Shown: positions 24,883-33,345 of the stretch, one piece after another
Numbering within the stretch: the first letter of the stretch is position 1
Layout: every line of letters begins with the position of its first letter
Assembly (NCBI GenBank): GCA_937892925.1
Contig: CALBHX010000088.1
Location: 1 to 64,000 of the forward strand
Source: an uncultured Lentisphaeraceae bacterium
Lineage (GTDB): Bacteria > Verrucomicrobiota > Kiritimatiellia > RFP12 > DVOR01
Direction of reading: 5' to 3'
DNA length: 64,000 bases
Made by a program: the position numbers and the translations under genes
The notes under the pieces: generated by a model
What the model saw: the letters and a program-made list of their open reading frames with translations, nothing else
Database searches by the model: none
Told to the model about the DNA's origin: nothing

Positions 24883-25245
24883 ATGAGAGTTACGAACGCT
24901 GCCGCTTCCCGTGAACGCCGCCGCCGCCGCCTGAAACTCGCTCGTGGGTTTTATGGTGCGCGCAGCAAGCAATTCCGTTTGGCTACCGAGGCGGTCGATC
25001 GCGCCCAGCGCATTGCCACCTGGCACCGCAAGCTCCGCAAACGCGACTTCCGCCAGCTCTGGATCGCCCGTATCAATGCCGGCGTCCGCGCGTTGGCCAA
25101 TGAGAAGGTGCCCAACTACTCCCGCTTCATTGAAGGCCTGAATAAGGCCGGTATTGAGATCAACCGCAAGATGCTCTCTGAAATCGCGATTGCCGATGCC
25201 GAGGGCTTCAAGGCGTTGGTCGAAAAGGCCGCCGCCGCGCTCTAA
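24883..25245 (+). CDS. rplT: 50S ribosomal protein L20
   Basis: A 120-residue 23S rRNA-binding protein needed early in 50S assembly. The basic N-terminal arm is followed by GFYGARSKQFR and the globular part with RDFRQLWIARINA, and the length is standard. AGGAGG at 24869-24875 gives a strong ribosome site. In other bacteria L20 represses its own operon through the mRNA leader. Confidence 0.97.
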   Translation: MRVTNAAASRERRRRRLKLARGFYGARSKQFRLATEAVDRAQRIATWHRKLRKRDFRQLWIARINAGVRALANEKVPNYSRFIEGLNKAGIEINRKMLSEIAIADAEGFKALVEKAAAAL

Positions 25246-25272
25246 GCCGTTTGGCAGATGAAAAGCGAATCG

Positions 25273-25308
25273 AACAGGGACGCCCGCCGGGCGCCCCTGT
25301 TTGTTTTT
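25273..25308 (+). terminator. Terminator of rpmI-rplT
   Basis: AACAGGG and CGCCC (25273-25285) pair with GGGCG and CCCTGTT (25289-25301), with one mismatch, followed by TTGTTTTT. Confidence 0.85.
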
Positions 25309-25722
25309 GGGGGGCGGGTGCACATTCCTTACGGGGGCAGGAGCCTCGGCGCGGGGAGTGCCCGGGGCGGTTTTCTGGGTGAGATGGGGGTGGGCAGGCG
25401 GCGTTTTGGTGCCGAGGCGAGTCCGCGCGCTGGGAGGTGTTTGAGCCCTGTTCCGGCAGGGTGGGGGTGCGCGGTCTTCGGGGTGCTTGGTGCGCGGTGG
25501 GGCGAGTGGAGCGGTTGACAGGGGCGGCGTGCGGGTCTGTGATGCGTGCGGGTTATGGACGCATTCTCTTGGTGTTGTGCGCGGGGACTTTTCGGATTTT
25601 TTGGGGAGCCGTTTCAGCGTTGGGGGCGTGCAGATGTTTTGGGTGTGCGGTTTTGCAGGGTCAAGAGCGCCGAATCGCCGTCTGGGGAGGGCGGGCGATT
25701 CGGGCGTTTGCGGCTAGGGGCA
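25309..25722. other. Intergenic region without recognisable features
   Basis: About 410 bases of G- and T-rich sequence between the rplT terminator and the end of the convergent gene. Open frames here have no protein-like composition, no ribosome sites and no recognised motifs. Confidence 0.5.
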
Positions 25723-28700
25723 TCAGTAGAGTTTTTTGCCGAAGACGCCGATTTTGCGGAGGTGGAGGAAGGTTTTGGCGCCTTCTTTCGGGCGGCAGAT
25801 AATGCGCAGTGTCTGGGCTTTGACAGGGGGGAAGGTGAGGCGGTAGTCGCTTCGGACGGCGGTTTCTTCGGCAACCTGTTTCCAGGTTTTGCCGTTGTCT
25901 TCAGAGACTTCGATGGCGAAGGGGGCTAGGCGCCTGGCGTTGTTCGGGGTGTTGAGGAGGTAGACGCCGGAGATCTCGGCCATGCCGGGAAGGCAGATTT
26001 CGGCCCACGGGGCGGCCTCCTGAGAGGTGTGGAACGTGAGGGTGGGGGAAAGGCCGTCAAGGATGTGGTGGTAGGTTTCGGGGTGATCCCATCGGGAAGT
26101 GGAGGAGGTGCGCAGAAGGGCGCGGTCGGAAAGGCGGGGGGCTCCGAAGTCAGGGAATGTGAAGGGGGTGCGTGTGCGGGGCACGAGGGAATCCTGAAGG
26201 GCGCAGAGGGCATGGAAGGCTTCTGCGTTGCCGGCTTCGGAAGCTTCGCGGATGGTTTCGCGGAGATATTGGCCAAGCATCTGATTGGCATTGCCCCGGG
26301 TTTGGAGGAGGGTTTCGATGGCGGCAATCATGCGGCGGGAGGTATCCGGGGCGGCCAGGAAACGCTCGCCGCCCCAGCGCAGAAGGATGCCGAAGGCGTT
26401 GGGGGTGCCGAGCTGGGTTTCAAGGGCGGTCTGGAAGAGGGGGAACGTCTCTTCCGGCGCGTCGCCAAGAAGCTTGGCTTGTTCATTGAGAATGCGGGTG
26501 TAATTGCAGAACTCGGCGGTGCGCTGAGGTCCTTGGCGGAGGGTTTTGGCCAGGAAAAGGAGTGCGTCCTTGAGTGCGGGCTTGCCGCCGAGGCGTTGGA
26601 GTGCGGGAAGCGCCGAGGAGGCGAGGAGCTCCCAGGCCGGTTCAAGATGGTTGTGCAGGCCGTTGGCTGCGGAGTTCAGGAAGGTTTCCCAGGCCTGAAG
26701 GGGCGTGTTTTGTGCCCGGGAGAGAAAGTCAGCCCAAGCGCGAAAGAGGGTGAGGTTGAGGGGCGCTGTTTGGGCTGCCTGCCGGTAGGCTTCATCGAGG
26801 GCGGGGGAATAGGCGGAGAGGGGCGTGAGGGTGAGCTCCAGGCCACGGCCGCCGTTGTAATTGAAATAGCGCAGCTCGACGGGATGCTCGCCGCGGGAAA
26901 GGGTGAGCGCGGCCGTGGAGCCTTCAAGGCCGTGGAGGCCGTCTTTTCCGGCTACAGGGCGGCCATTGATCCAGAGGCGGGCGCCGTCATCGCTGCGGAG
27001 GGAGAGCGTCAGCTTGGCATCGCGGTCAAGGGTGAGCCAGCCGCTCCAGACGTAGCAGAGATGATCGGACGCGTCGTTGAAGTCGAGGGAGAAGTCGTTG
27101 ACGGGGCGGCGTTCGAGGCGTTGGAGCGTGGCGGGGTCTTGGGGGAGGGAGGTGCCTTCCCAGGCATAGACGGAGCGTTCGAGGCCTTTCCACCCGGTCT
27201 TGGGGGCGGCGGTGAGGCGTTGAGCTTCGGCGCGCCAGAGGCGGCGCATGGAGGGGAGGAAGCCGGGGGCGGCAAAGGCTTCGGCGGCGAGATCTTCAAT
27301 GCTGAAACGGGAGAGGCCGCGCCAGGGAGAGAAGTGGAGCCCTGTGTAGGCGCCGACGTTGTAGGCGATGAGCCAGCGGTTTTCCTGAGGGCTCCAGAGG
27401 GTGTAGGCGCAGTGGCCGGGCTGGCCGCCGGGGGTGGAGGGGAGGCCGAAGGCTTTGGCCGCTGCCGAGCCGTAGTAGCTGAGCGCGCCGCAGACGCCGC
27501 CAACCAGGCGGGAGGCTTCGTGGCGGATATAGGCGTGATCCCATGGCGGGTAGTAGTCGCGCCCATGGATGGAGTCGCCAAAGAAGTTGTAGAGACGGTA
27601 AGGGGCGCTCCAGCAGACGCCGGTGTATTGGCGCGGGGGGACGTGGTGGCGTGCGGCGAGCCAGCGGAGGCTTTCTGCGGGGCATTGCTGGGGGAGGAAG
27701 ACGAAGCGGAGCTGATCGCTGCGAAGGGTTGGGAAGCCGCGCCAGAGGCGTTTGGCTGCGGCCTGTTCGCGCAGGGCGCGGAAGAAGCGGATGGTTTCGG
27801 TGGGGTCGTCGGAGGCATTGAGGGCGGCGGCGGCGGCGGCGCGGCGCCAGAGGGGGGAATTGAGGGGTGCGGCGTAGTAGGCGAGGGCATCGAGGGCACG
27901 GAAGGCAGTTTCCCAGGAGGCAGAGGGATCGCCGGCGGCAAAGAAGGCTTCCATCCAGTCGCGGTCGCTGAAGAAGGCTTTCAAAAAGGCTGTGCCACCG
28001 GGTTGGGCGGCAATGGCGCGGAGGGTGGGCTCGGGAAGAACGGCGCGGGCATAGGCTTTGACCTCGCACTCCCCTTTACGGAAGCTCCATGGGGCGGCCT
28101 CGGGCTCGATGGGGTGGTGCTTATCGGCCGTGCGCGGGGGGAGGATTTCGCGGAGGGAGAGGGCGCCGCGCTCATCTTTGGGCGCATCGAAGGCGACGTC
28201 AAGCTCCAGAATGGGTTTAGCTCCTGCGGGGAAGGTGAAGGGCAGATCGGCGGAGGCGCCGGGGGTGAGACGGGTTTGAGGCAGCGGGGCGGGGCGGCCA
28301 TCCACGCGCAGTGCCTGTACACGCAGGGCGCCTTGCCCTTTCTGCCGGCGGAGGGTGAGGGCATAGGTGCCGGGAGCGGTGAGGGTTTTGGCCGTGCCGA
28401 TGGTGAGGCGCCAGGTTTGGCTGCCGGGGCGGGCGTCTTTGGGGAACCAGCCGTAAGGAATGGAAACGGGGCCTTCTCCGGCAAGGCAGAGAAGCCCCTG
28501 AGCGGCTTTCCCGAAATGGGTATCCGCGCCCATGGAGAGAACTTCGCGCAGCAGCGCGGTCATCTCGGCGGCGCGGGCGCGGTCATGGCGGTAGAAGGCG
28601 TAGCGAAGAAGCTTGAGCCCCTGGCGCTGATTGATGGAAAGGTGGGCTTTTGGCTTGGCGTCAAGCTGGGCGTAATAGGCCTCGAACCCGGCGGTGTCGC

Positions 28701-29307
28701 GCTTGTCGCGAAAGGCGCGGACGGCGTCAGCCGGTTTGCCTGCGGGGTCAAACTCCAGCGCGAAACGCCAGCCGGTTTGATCTTCCGGATCTTGTTTGGT
28801 CAGGCATTCCCAGGCGGCTTTAAGGGCGATTGGCTCGCGTGCACGGCGGAGGCCAAGCTCGGGTGCCACGCGCGCCAACGCCTGCCCGGCGGCTTCCGGG
28901 GTGTTTTTGGCCAGGAGTGCCGCGATTTCTGCGGCGCGGTGTTTGCCTTTGGCGAGGAGACGGCGCAGGGTTTGGGCGGCGGCCTCGCCGGTTTGAGCCT
29001 TCAATCCCTCCGTGAGCATCACACAACGCCCTTTGTTGTCGAAGTAGGCCAGGCCGGGGAGGTTGGCCAGCTCTAGGCGGAAGGCCTTCTGCTTTTCCCA
29101 TTGGGTGCGGACGGCATCGGTAACCACATCGGGCTGATCCACCGTTTCGAGGGGAATGCCGGCGGCCTCGCGGAATGCAGGGCTTTCCCAGACGGCTTGC
29201 AGCCCCGGGGAGGCTTCGCACCAGTCGCTCCCCACCACCAGCACCGCGCGTTGGGCAAAGAGTCCGCAAGCCAACAGAAGCAGGAGGGCAAGGAGTTTGG
29301 TCTTCAT
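25723..29307 (-). CDS. Large exported protein with thioredoxin-like, transglutaminase-like, PA14 and discoidin-like regions
   Basis: A 1194-residue exported protein with a signal peptide ending near residue 19. Residues 20-120 resemble a thioredoxin fold but have DWCEAS, so a single Cys replaces the CxxC. A helical part follows. Around 600-660 is a transglutaminase/protease-like core with Cys606 (GGVCGA), His632 (PGHCAY) and a polar third position in IAYNVGAYTG. About 750-830 is PA14-like (YVWSGWLTL, SDDGARLWINGRPV). The C-terminus (about 1075-1190) resembles an F5/8 type C sugar-binding fold with an SEDNGKTW segment. A role in processing or binding surface glycoproteins is inferred. It starts 4 bases after the TonB-like gene with a GAGG site, so they are coupled. 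Confidence 0.8.
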   Translation of the reverse strand: MKTKLLALLLLLACGLFAQRAVLVVGSDWCEASPGLQAVWESPAFREAAGIPLETVDQPDVVTDAVRTQWEKQKAFRLELANLPGLAYFDNKGRCVMLTEGLKAQTGEAAAQTLRRLLAKGKHRAAEIAALLAKNTPEAAGQALARVAPELGLRRAREPIALKAAWECLTKQDPEDQTGWRFALEFDPAGKPADAVRAFRDKRDTAGFEAYYAQLDAKPKAHLSINQRQGLKLLRYAFYRHDRARAAEMTALLREVLSMGADTHFGKAAQGLLCLAGEGPVSIPYGWFPKDARPGSQTWRLTIGTAKTLTAPGTYALTLRRQKGQGALRVQALRVDGRPAPLPQTRLTPGASADLPFTFPAGAKPILELDVAFDAPKDERGALSLREILPPRTADKHHPIEPEAAPWSFRKGECEVKAYARAVLPEPTLRAIAAQPGGTAFLKAFFSDRDWMEAFFAAGDPSASWETAFRALDALAYYAAPLNSPLWRRAAAAAALNASDDPTETIRFFRALREQAAAKRLWRGFPTLRSDQLRFVFLPQQCPAESLRWLAARHHVPPRQYTGVCWSAPYRLYNFFGDSIHGRDYYPPWDHAYIRHEASRLVGGVCGALSYYGSAAAKAFGLPSTPGGQPGHCAYTLWSPQENRWLIAYNVGAYTGLHFSPWRGLSRFSIEDLAAEAFAAPGFLPSMRRLWRAEAQRLTAAPKTGWKGLERSVYAWEGTSLPQDPATLQRLERRPVNDFSLDFNDASDHLCYVWSGWLTLDRDAKLTLSLRSDDGARLWINGRPVAGKDGLHGLEGSTAALTLSRGEHPVELRYFNYNGGRGLELTLTPLSAYSPALDEAYRQAAQTAPLNLTLFRAWADFLSRAQNTPLQAWETFLNSAANGLHNHLEPAWELLASSALPALQRLGGKPALKDALLFLAKTLRQGPQRTAEFCNYTRILNEQAKLLGDAPEETFPLFQTALETQLGTPNAFGILLRWGGERFLAAPDTSRRMIAAIETLLQTRGNANQMLGQYLRETIREASEAGNAEAFHALCALQDSLVPRTRTPFTFPDFGAPRLSDRALLRTSSTSRWDHPETYHHILDGLSPTLTFHTSQEAAPWAEICLPGMAEISGVYLLNTPNNARRLAPFAIEVSEDNGKTWKQVAEETAVRSDYRLTFPPVKAQTLRIICRPKEGAKTFLHLRKIGVFGKKLY

Positions 29308-29311
29308 GGCG

Positions 29312-30136
29312 TTACCTCACGATAATCTGGAGTTCCACAGTGGGATAGTGGGAAAGGAAGTCGGCCGAAAGGCCGCTCACACGGCGGGCACTCCGGCAGG
29401 CTTGCAGCACCTGCGCATCGAAGGCGGCGTCTCCAGAGCTTTTGCTCAGGCGCAGGCTTCGCACGCTGCCGCCGCTGCCAAAGGTGATGGAGAGAACCGG
29501 CGCACGGCCTGTAGGCGAAGCTTCCACGCCGTATTCCTCGCATTGCGCACGGAACGTATCGCGAATGCGGCCGTAACAGCGAGAGGTCTCATTCGGCGGA
29601 ATCTGGTTGCGGTTGCCCGCTTTTGCGCCCGCCCCGAGCAATCGGCGGATTTCATCGTCGGAGAGTTTTTTGGCGGTGGCGGCTTTGGTGCGATCTTTCT
29701 TGCCTTGGGTGACCGGGCCGACGCGTTCGCCTTTTTTGATAACGATCGGTTTCTTTTCGGCTTTCTTTTTCTCGGGAGTCTTCTCCTGCTTTTTCTCCTG
29801 CTTTTTCTCCGGCTTAGGTTCCGTTTTCTTTTCGGGTTTAGGCGGCGGAATAGGGTCTGGATCGGGCAGCGGCGGAGGAAGCAGATCCGGCTCCGGAATG
29901 GGGTCGGGCTTGGCAGGTTCGGGTTCCGGCTCATTCGGCGGTTCGGTCGCCTCGTTGGGCTCCTCAGCTAGGCGGTCGGCGGCATTCTCTTCGGTAACGA
30001 CGAGAAAGTCTACCGGGATAATTTCTTCTTTGGGCGAGGCGTGGCATCCGCCGAATGAAAGCAGCCCCAGCGCGCCGAACAGCGCGGCGTTGATGAGCAG
30101 CGAAAGGCTGATACTGCGTTTGGTTTCGCGATCCAT
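29312..30136 (-). CDS. TonB/TolA-family energy transducer
   Basis: A 274-residue inner-membrane protein with one N-terminal membrane anchor (SLSLLINAALFGALGLL, about 10-29). A Pro/Glu-rich then Lys/Glu-rich periplasmic spacer follows (about 45-140). The C-terminal TonB/TolA domain has SGGSVRSLRLSKSSGDAAFD and a final beta strand. It would carry proton-motive energy from an ExbBD- or TolQR-type motor to the outer membrane. The C-terminal pattern (SSGDxAFD) is closer to TolA than to classical TonB. Motor genes are absent here, and tolB-pal lies 21 kb away. The start at 30136 has a G-rich site upstream and gives a proper membrane anchor. Confidence 0.82.
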   Translation of the reverse strand: MDRETKRSISLSLLINAALFGALGLLSFGGCHASPKEEIIPVDFLVVTEENAADRLAEEPNEATEPPNEPEPEPAKPDPIPEPDLLPPPLPDPDPIPPPKPEKKTEPKPEKKQEKKQEKTPEKKKAEKKPIVIKKGERVGPVTQGKKDRTKAATAKKLSDDEIRRLLGAGAKAGNRNQIPPNETSRCYGRIRDTFRAQCEEYGVEASPTGRAPVLSITFGSGGSVRSLRLSKSSGDAAFDAQVLQACRSARRVSGLSADFLSHYPTVELQIIVR

Positions 30137-30220
30137 GGTGTTGTCCCCCCTATTGTAACACGGCAAATCCCCTCTCGGGCAGGGTTTGCGCCTGCCCTGC
30201 GTGCTGTTGTAGACAGGGGG

Positions 30221-31441
30221 TTACGCCTCTTCCCGGCCATCCTGCCCGGCATTCAACCCCAGGGCGCGCCCGATATAGGGCTCCACGCCCCAGAACGCGC
30301 ACAGCGCCTGATATTCCGCCAGCGCTTCGCCCAGTCCGGGGCGCAGCCCGCGCTCCGCGCGGATCAGGATATTGCGGCCGGTCGCTTCCTGCGAAACGAA
30401 CTCCATCACGCGGGCTCGATACCCACGGATGCGCAGCACCTGCGCCCGAAACGTATCGGTCAGCAGATCGGCCAGCCGCTCACGCAGAATTCCATGGCGC
30501 AGCACCGCCCGCATCGGCCCGCCGCCCGTCAGCGCATGATGCAGCTCATGTTGGCAGCACGGCACGCAGAGAATGCTCCGCGCGCGGTGGGTAATGGCCG
30601 CCAGCAGCGCGTCATCCGTTGCCGTGTCGCAGGCGTGCAGGCTCATCACCAGATCCGGCGCATCGGGGAGCTTCGCTTCGGCAATGGCGCAGGCTTGAAA
30701 GGTAACCTCATCCTCAATCCCCAGATCGGCGGCCATCTGGCGTGCGCTTTCCACCACCCCCGCGTTGCGGTCTATCCCCACCACGCAGACGTTCGGCCAG
30801 CCCTTGGCCAGCGTGAGATACCGGTGAAGCGCCAGTGTGAGATAGGCTTTGCCGCATCCGCAGTCAATCACTGTATAGCGCGCGGGCGGCGCTTCCGGCA
30901 GCAGCGGCTCAACCGCCCGCAGCAGGGCATTGACCTGATCGTACTTGCCGCGCATCGAAGCTTTCAGTGCTCCGCGGTCATCTGCCAGCCCCAGCACCCG
31001 CAGCAGCGCGGTGGCGTCAAAGGCATTCAGCGGCTGATTTTTGGCGCGGTCGTGCGTCTGTTCAGGCATCGGTGCGGCTGCACCGGAAGCCGTGGTTTTC
31101 GGCTTTCCGCGCGCCACGAGCGGGCGCCCCTTTTTGGTGATGCGCACGTGCAGATCGCCTGCGGCGGTTACCAGGTGCAGGTCGCGTTTGCCCTTTTGGG
31201 CAAGGATCTGCTCCAACCCTTTGCGCGCCGCACCCTCGGAGAGATTGCGCACCTGTGTTTGCCCCCCATCGGTCATTTCGGCCTGGAAGAACGATTCCCC
31301 TTTCAGGCGCACCGGGCGCAGGGAAATACGAAAGGGCGTCCCCTCTCGGCGGAGCGATTGCGTCAGGCGGATAAAGCCCTCGTCGAACACGCGGGCGCGG
31401 ATTTCATCAGCAAGGTCTTGTGGAAGCGTGTCGTCAGTCAT
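30221..31441 (-). CDS. SAM-dependent methyltransferase (Methyltransf_32/METTL25-like)
   Basis: A 406-residue protein. The N-terminal 150 residues carry no catalytic motif and may bind substrate. The class I SAM-binding fold begins at about residue 190 with VIDCGCGKAYL. Then come the acidic VGIDRN, SLHACDTATD, and PCCQHEL, the set seen in the Methyltransf_32 family (relatives of GSTCD and METTL25). The substrate is unknown; RNA or protein is likely. The ATG at 31441 lies in the 24-bp repeat bordering the R-M cassette. Before the insertion it overlapped the ClC stop by 8 bases. There is no ribosome site of its own, so the insertion probably reduced coupled translation. Confidence 0.83.
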   Translation of the reverse strand: MTDDTLPQDLADEIRARVFDEGFIRLTQSLRREGTPFRISLRPVRLKGESFFQAEMTDGGQTQVRNLSEGAARKGLEQILAQKGKRDLHLVTAAGDLHVRITKKGRPLVARGKPKTTASGAAAPMPEQTHDRAKNQPLNAFDATALLRVLGLADDRGALKASMRGKYDQVNALLRAVEPLLPEAPPARYTVIDCGCGKAYLTLALHRYLTLAKGWPNVCVVGIDRNAGVVESARQMAADLGIEDEVTFQACAIAEAKLPDAPDLVMSLHACDTATDDALLAAITHRARSILCVPCCQHELHHALTGGGPMRAVLRHGILRERLADLLTDTFRAQVLRIRGYRARVMEFVSQEATGRNILIRAERGLRPGLGEALAEYQALCAFWGVEPYIGRALGLNAGQDGREEA

Positions 31442-31454
31442 GGGTCAGGCGGAG
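31431..31454. repeat. 24-bp direct repeat, copy next to the methyltransferase
   Basis: Identical at all 24 positions to 33322-33345. Read on the minus strand, it carries the last six codons and stop of the ClC gene, overlapping the start codon of the methyltransferase. In this copy only the methyltransferase start is used. It marks one end of the inserted R-M cassette. Confidence 0.97.
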
Positions 31455-31468
31455 GTGTTAGGGTGGAA

Positions 31469-32488
31469 TTAGAGGGCGATTTGTTCCGGCGTTTCTGATA
31501 AGAGGCTTTCTTCGCAAAGATGGAGCTTCTTGATGGCGGCCTTTAGAGCAATGTCTGATTGGTCGATGCCGATCCATGTTCGCCCGGCACGGGCAGCAGC
31601 GGCAAGCGTGGTTCCAGATCCACAGAAGCAGTCCAATACAATGGAAGAAGGGTTAGACGAGGTTTCAATGATACGATCGAGAAGCTGTGCGTTTTTCTCG
31701 GTGGGGTAAACGGGATACATCGGATCCTTGTAGGCTTCCCAAATATCTTGCATGCGTTTCCCAACTTTTTCATCGGCATAGATTTTTTTTCTTGGGTTCC
31801 CGGTGGCGGACCATTCGATGAGCCCTTGAGTATCCCAAGCTTCAAGGGCGTCAACATCTGTTCGCCAGTGGCGCCCCTTTGGGGGAAATAGCCCCCTGAA
31901 CGGTTTCGGGGCGTTCGTTTCTCCCGGCGCGTGGATGGGGACAGTGGTATAACGGCGTCCGTCTGCGTCTTGTTTTGGGAAAAGGCGTTCAATATCTTCC
32001 CCGGAATAGGCTTCATACGGCTCGTGCCAAATGGGGTTGGAACCCTTTGAGTAAAACAAAATCATGTCTTTGACGTTACCGAATCCAATGCGTTTGAAAT
32101 TTTTGGGATTACACTTGATGCGTGTGATATCGTTACGGAAGTTTTCAATTCCGAAGACTTCGTCCATCATCACTTTGAGGTAATGTCCGATTTTATAGTC
32201 GGTATGAAGATAAAGCGAGCCTCGTTCAGACAATAATTCCCGTAAGAGAATCAAGCGTTCCCGGAGAAATTCCACGAACGCTTTTCCCTTCAAAACATCC
32301 GTGTAGGCAACGGTTCCGCCCTTCACGGCGCTAATGGTGGAGGCCCGGCCTTCGGAGACCGTGAATGTTCCATTTGTTGCAAAGGGTGGATCAATATAAA
32401 CTAGATCGATCTTCCCTCTCAACCCGCGTTCATTTAGGAGGTAGGAAAGGCCTTTGAGATTTTCAGCGTGAAGGAGTAGGTTATTCAT
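31469..32488 (-). CDS. Type II DNA methyltransferase, beta class (N6-adenine or N4-cytosine)
   Basis: A 339-residue amino-methyltransferase. The catalytic motif DPPF (33-36) precedes the SAM-binding motif FCGSGTT (288-294), which is the order of beta-class enzymes. Segments such as YLHTDYKIGHYLKVMMDEVF are typical of the family. It should protect the host DNA from the endonuclease at 32494-33276. It starts 5 bases after that gene's stop and is translated after it. The recognition sequence is not deducible. It should not be GATC with N6-adenine methylation, because the DpnI homologue at 10389-11183 would then cut the chromosome. Confidence 0.92.
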   Translation of the reverse strand: MNNLLLHAENLKGLSYLLNERGLRGKIDLVYIDPPFATNGTFTVSEGRASTISAVKGGTVAYTDVLKGKAFVEFLRERLILLRELLSERGSLYLHTDYKIGHYLKVMMDEVFGIENFRNDITRIKCNPKNFKRIGFGNVKDMILFYSKGSNPIWHEPYEAYSGEDIERLFPKQDADGRRYTTVPIHAPGETNAPKPFRGLFPPKGRHWRTDVDALEAWDTQGLIEWSATGNPRKKIYADEKVGKRMQDIWEAYKDPMYPVYPTEKNAQLLDRIIETSSNPSSIVLDCFCGSGTTLAAAARAGRTWIGIDQSDIALKAAIKKLHLCEESLLSETPEQIAL

Positions 32489-32493
32489 ATTTG

Positions 32494-33276
32494 TTACAAC
32501 GCGTGGAGAAACTCTCTCAACACGAGGGCGCTCATGATGTTCTGATTTTGCAGGGAGGAGGTGAGTTCCCGATACAGTTTCCCCTGGTTTGGAATATAAA
32601 GTACGCCGTCAAGAATAGCCACTTTGACAGCGTGCACGTTAGACGCTGTCAGCGTAGAAATGGCGTCATTGAATTGCGCATTCTGGTGCCCGCCGAAGTC
32701 GGTTAGGAATTTGGCTTCTCCAATGATGTATTTCCCATGAAAACGCGCAACGAAATCCAGCCCTTTTGATCGCTGATAATGCAGATGTTCTCGTGCGAAG
32801 CGTTGCATTCCAGCATCTCCTTCATCAAGGATGGCGTCATCCTTGGAAGAAAGAAATGCTTTCAGTGGGATGGGAAATATACCTAAAGCACCGGATTTGA
32901 CCCAGTTTCTAAAACAAGGCCCCATTTGTCGATTGGTTTCTTTGGGTACGCTGCAATGTTTGTAAAGCTCGCTCAGTCCGAGCTCGTAAATACGTCCGGA
33001 AAGGCGATTGACGGTTCTTGGATTTAGGACTAATGCTTTCGGCATTTTACGTAAAAAGGCTACATATCCATCTTTGATTGGGAACGTCTCAAACTTCAGA
33101 AGCGTTTGAATAAGAGCTTGGTTGTCTTTTGTGTCAAAAGCTTGCTCTACGCGTTGCCATAGCTTCTCATCAATTTCACGCAGACCGTTTGGCAGCGTAG
33201 GATAAACACGAAAAAGGTCGTCCAGATAAGACCGTTGGCTGGCATAATCAAGACTAAGTTGTAGGTAAGAGTTCAT
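32494..33276 (-). CDS. Type II restriction endonuclease, PD-(D/E)xK type
   Basis: A 260-residue protein directly upstream of the methylase in the same inserted unit. Its catalytic core is KGLDFVARF (Asp174), then GEAKF with Glu187 and Lys189, followed by LTDFGGHQNAQF. This resembles Type II enzymes of the Tsp45I sort, though I hold that sub-family link only loosely. It cuts unmethylated DNA at the partner's site. Having the nuclease gene before the methylase is unusual for a newly entering cassette and raises the question of timing control; no controller (C) gene is present. The start at 33276 has no clear ribosome site. Confidence 0.82.
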   Translation of the reverse strand: MNSYLQLSLDYASQRSYLDDLFRVYPTLPNGLREIDEKLWQRVEQAFDTKDNQALIQTLLKFETFPIKDGYVAFLRKMPKALVLNPRTVNRLSGRIYELGLSELYKHCSVPKETNRQMGPCFRNWVKSGALGIFPIPLKAFLSSKDDAILDEGDAGMQRFAREHLHYQRSKGLDFVARFHGKYIIGEAKFLTDFGGHQNAQFNDAISTLTASNVHAVKVAILDGVLYIPNQGKLYRELTSSLQNQNIMSALVLREFLHAL

Positions 33277-33321
33277 GGACGTTTTGGCGGGTTGAGCGTT
33301 TAGTATGGTAAAAGAACCCTT

Positions 33322-33345
33322 TCGTCAGTCATGGGTCAGGCGGAG
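33322..33345. repeat. 24-bp direct repeat, copy at the ClC gene end
   Basis: Identical to 31431-31454. In this copy the ClC stop codon (33327-33325, minus strand) is used. The bases beyond the repeat differ on both sides (G versus T before it; GTGTT versus AGAGG after it, plus strand), so the duplication is exactly 24 bases. Confidence 0.97.

Larger units (their letters stand above)
31455..33321. mobile_element. Inserted Type II restriction-modification cassette with 24-bp target duplication
   Basis: An 1867-base unit bounded by perfect 24-bp direct repeats. It holds only an endonuclease and a methylase gene with very short flanks (14 bases after the methylase, 45 before the endonuclease). 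It is clearly AT-richer than the GC-rich genes on both sides. Removing it and one repeat restores a continuous ClC/methyltransferase junction with an 8-base overlap. No transposase, integrase or inverted repeats are visible, which resembles the insertion-with-long-target-duplication pattern described for R-M systems. Confidence 0.85.

Noticed and set aside
25437..25929. Plus-strand frames between rplT and the convergent gene
   Set aside because: No ribosome site and no protein-like composition; they run into the antisense strand of the next gene.
31469..32488. The cassette methylase as a Dam-type GATC enzyme
   Set aside because: It would make the chromosome a substrate for the DpnI homologue, and the motif order is beta class, unlike alpha-class Dam.
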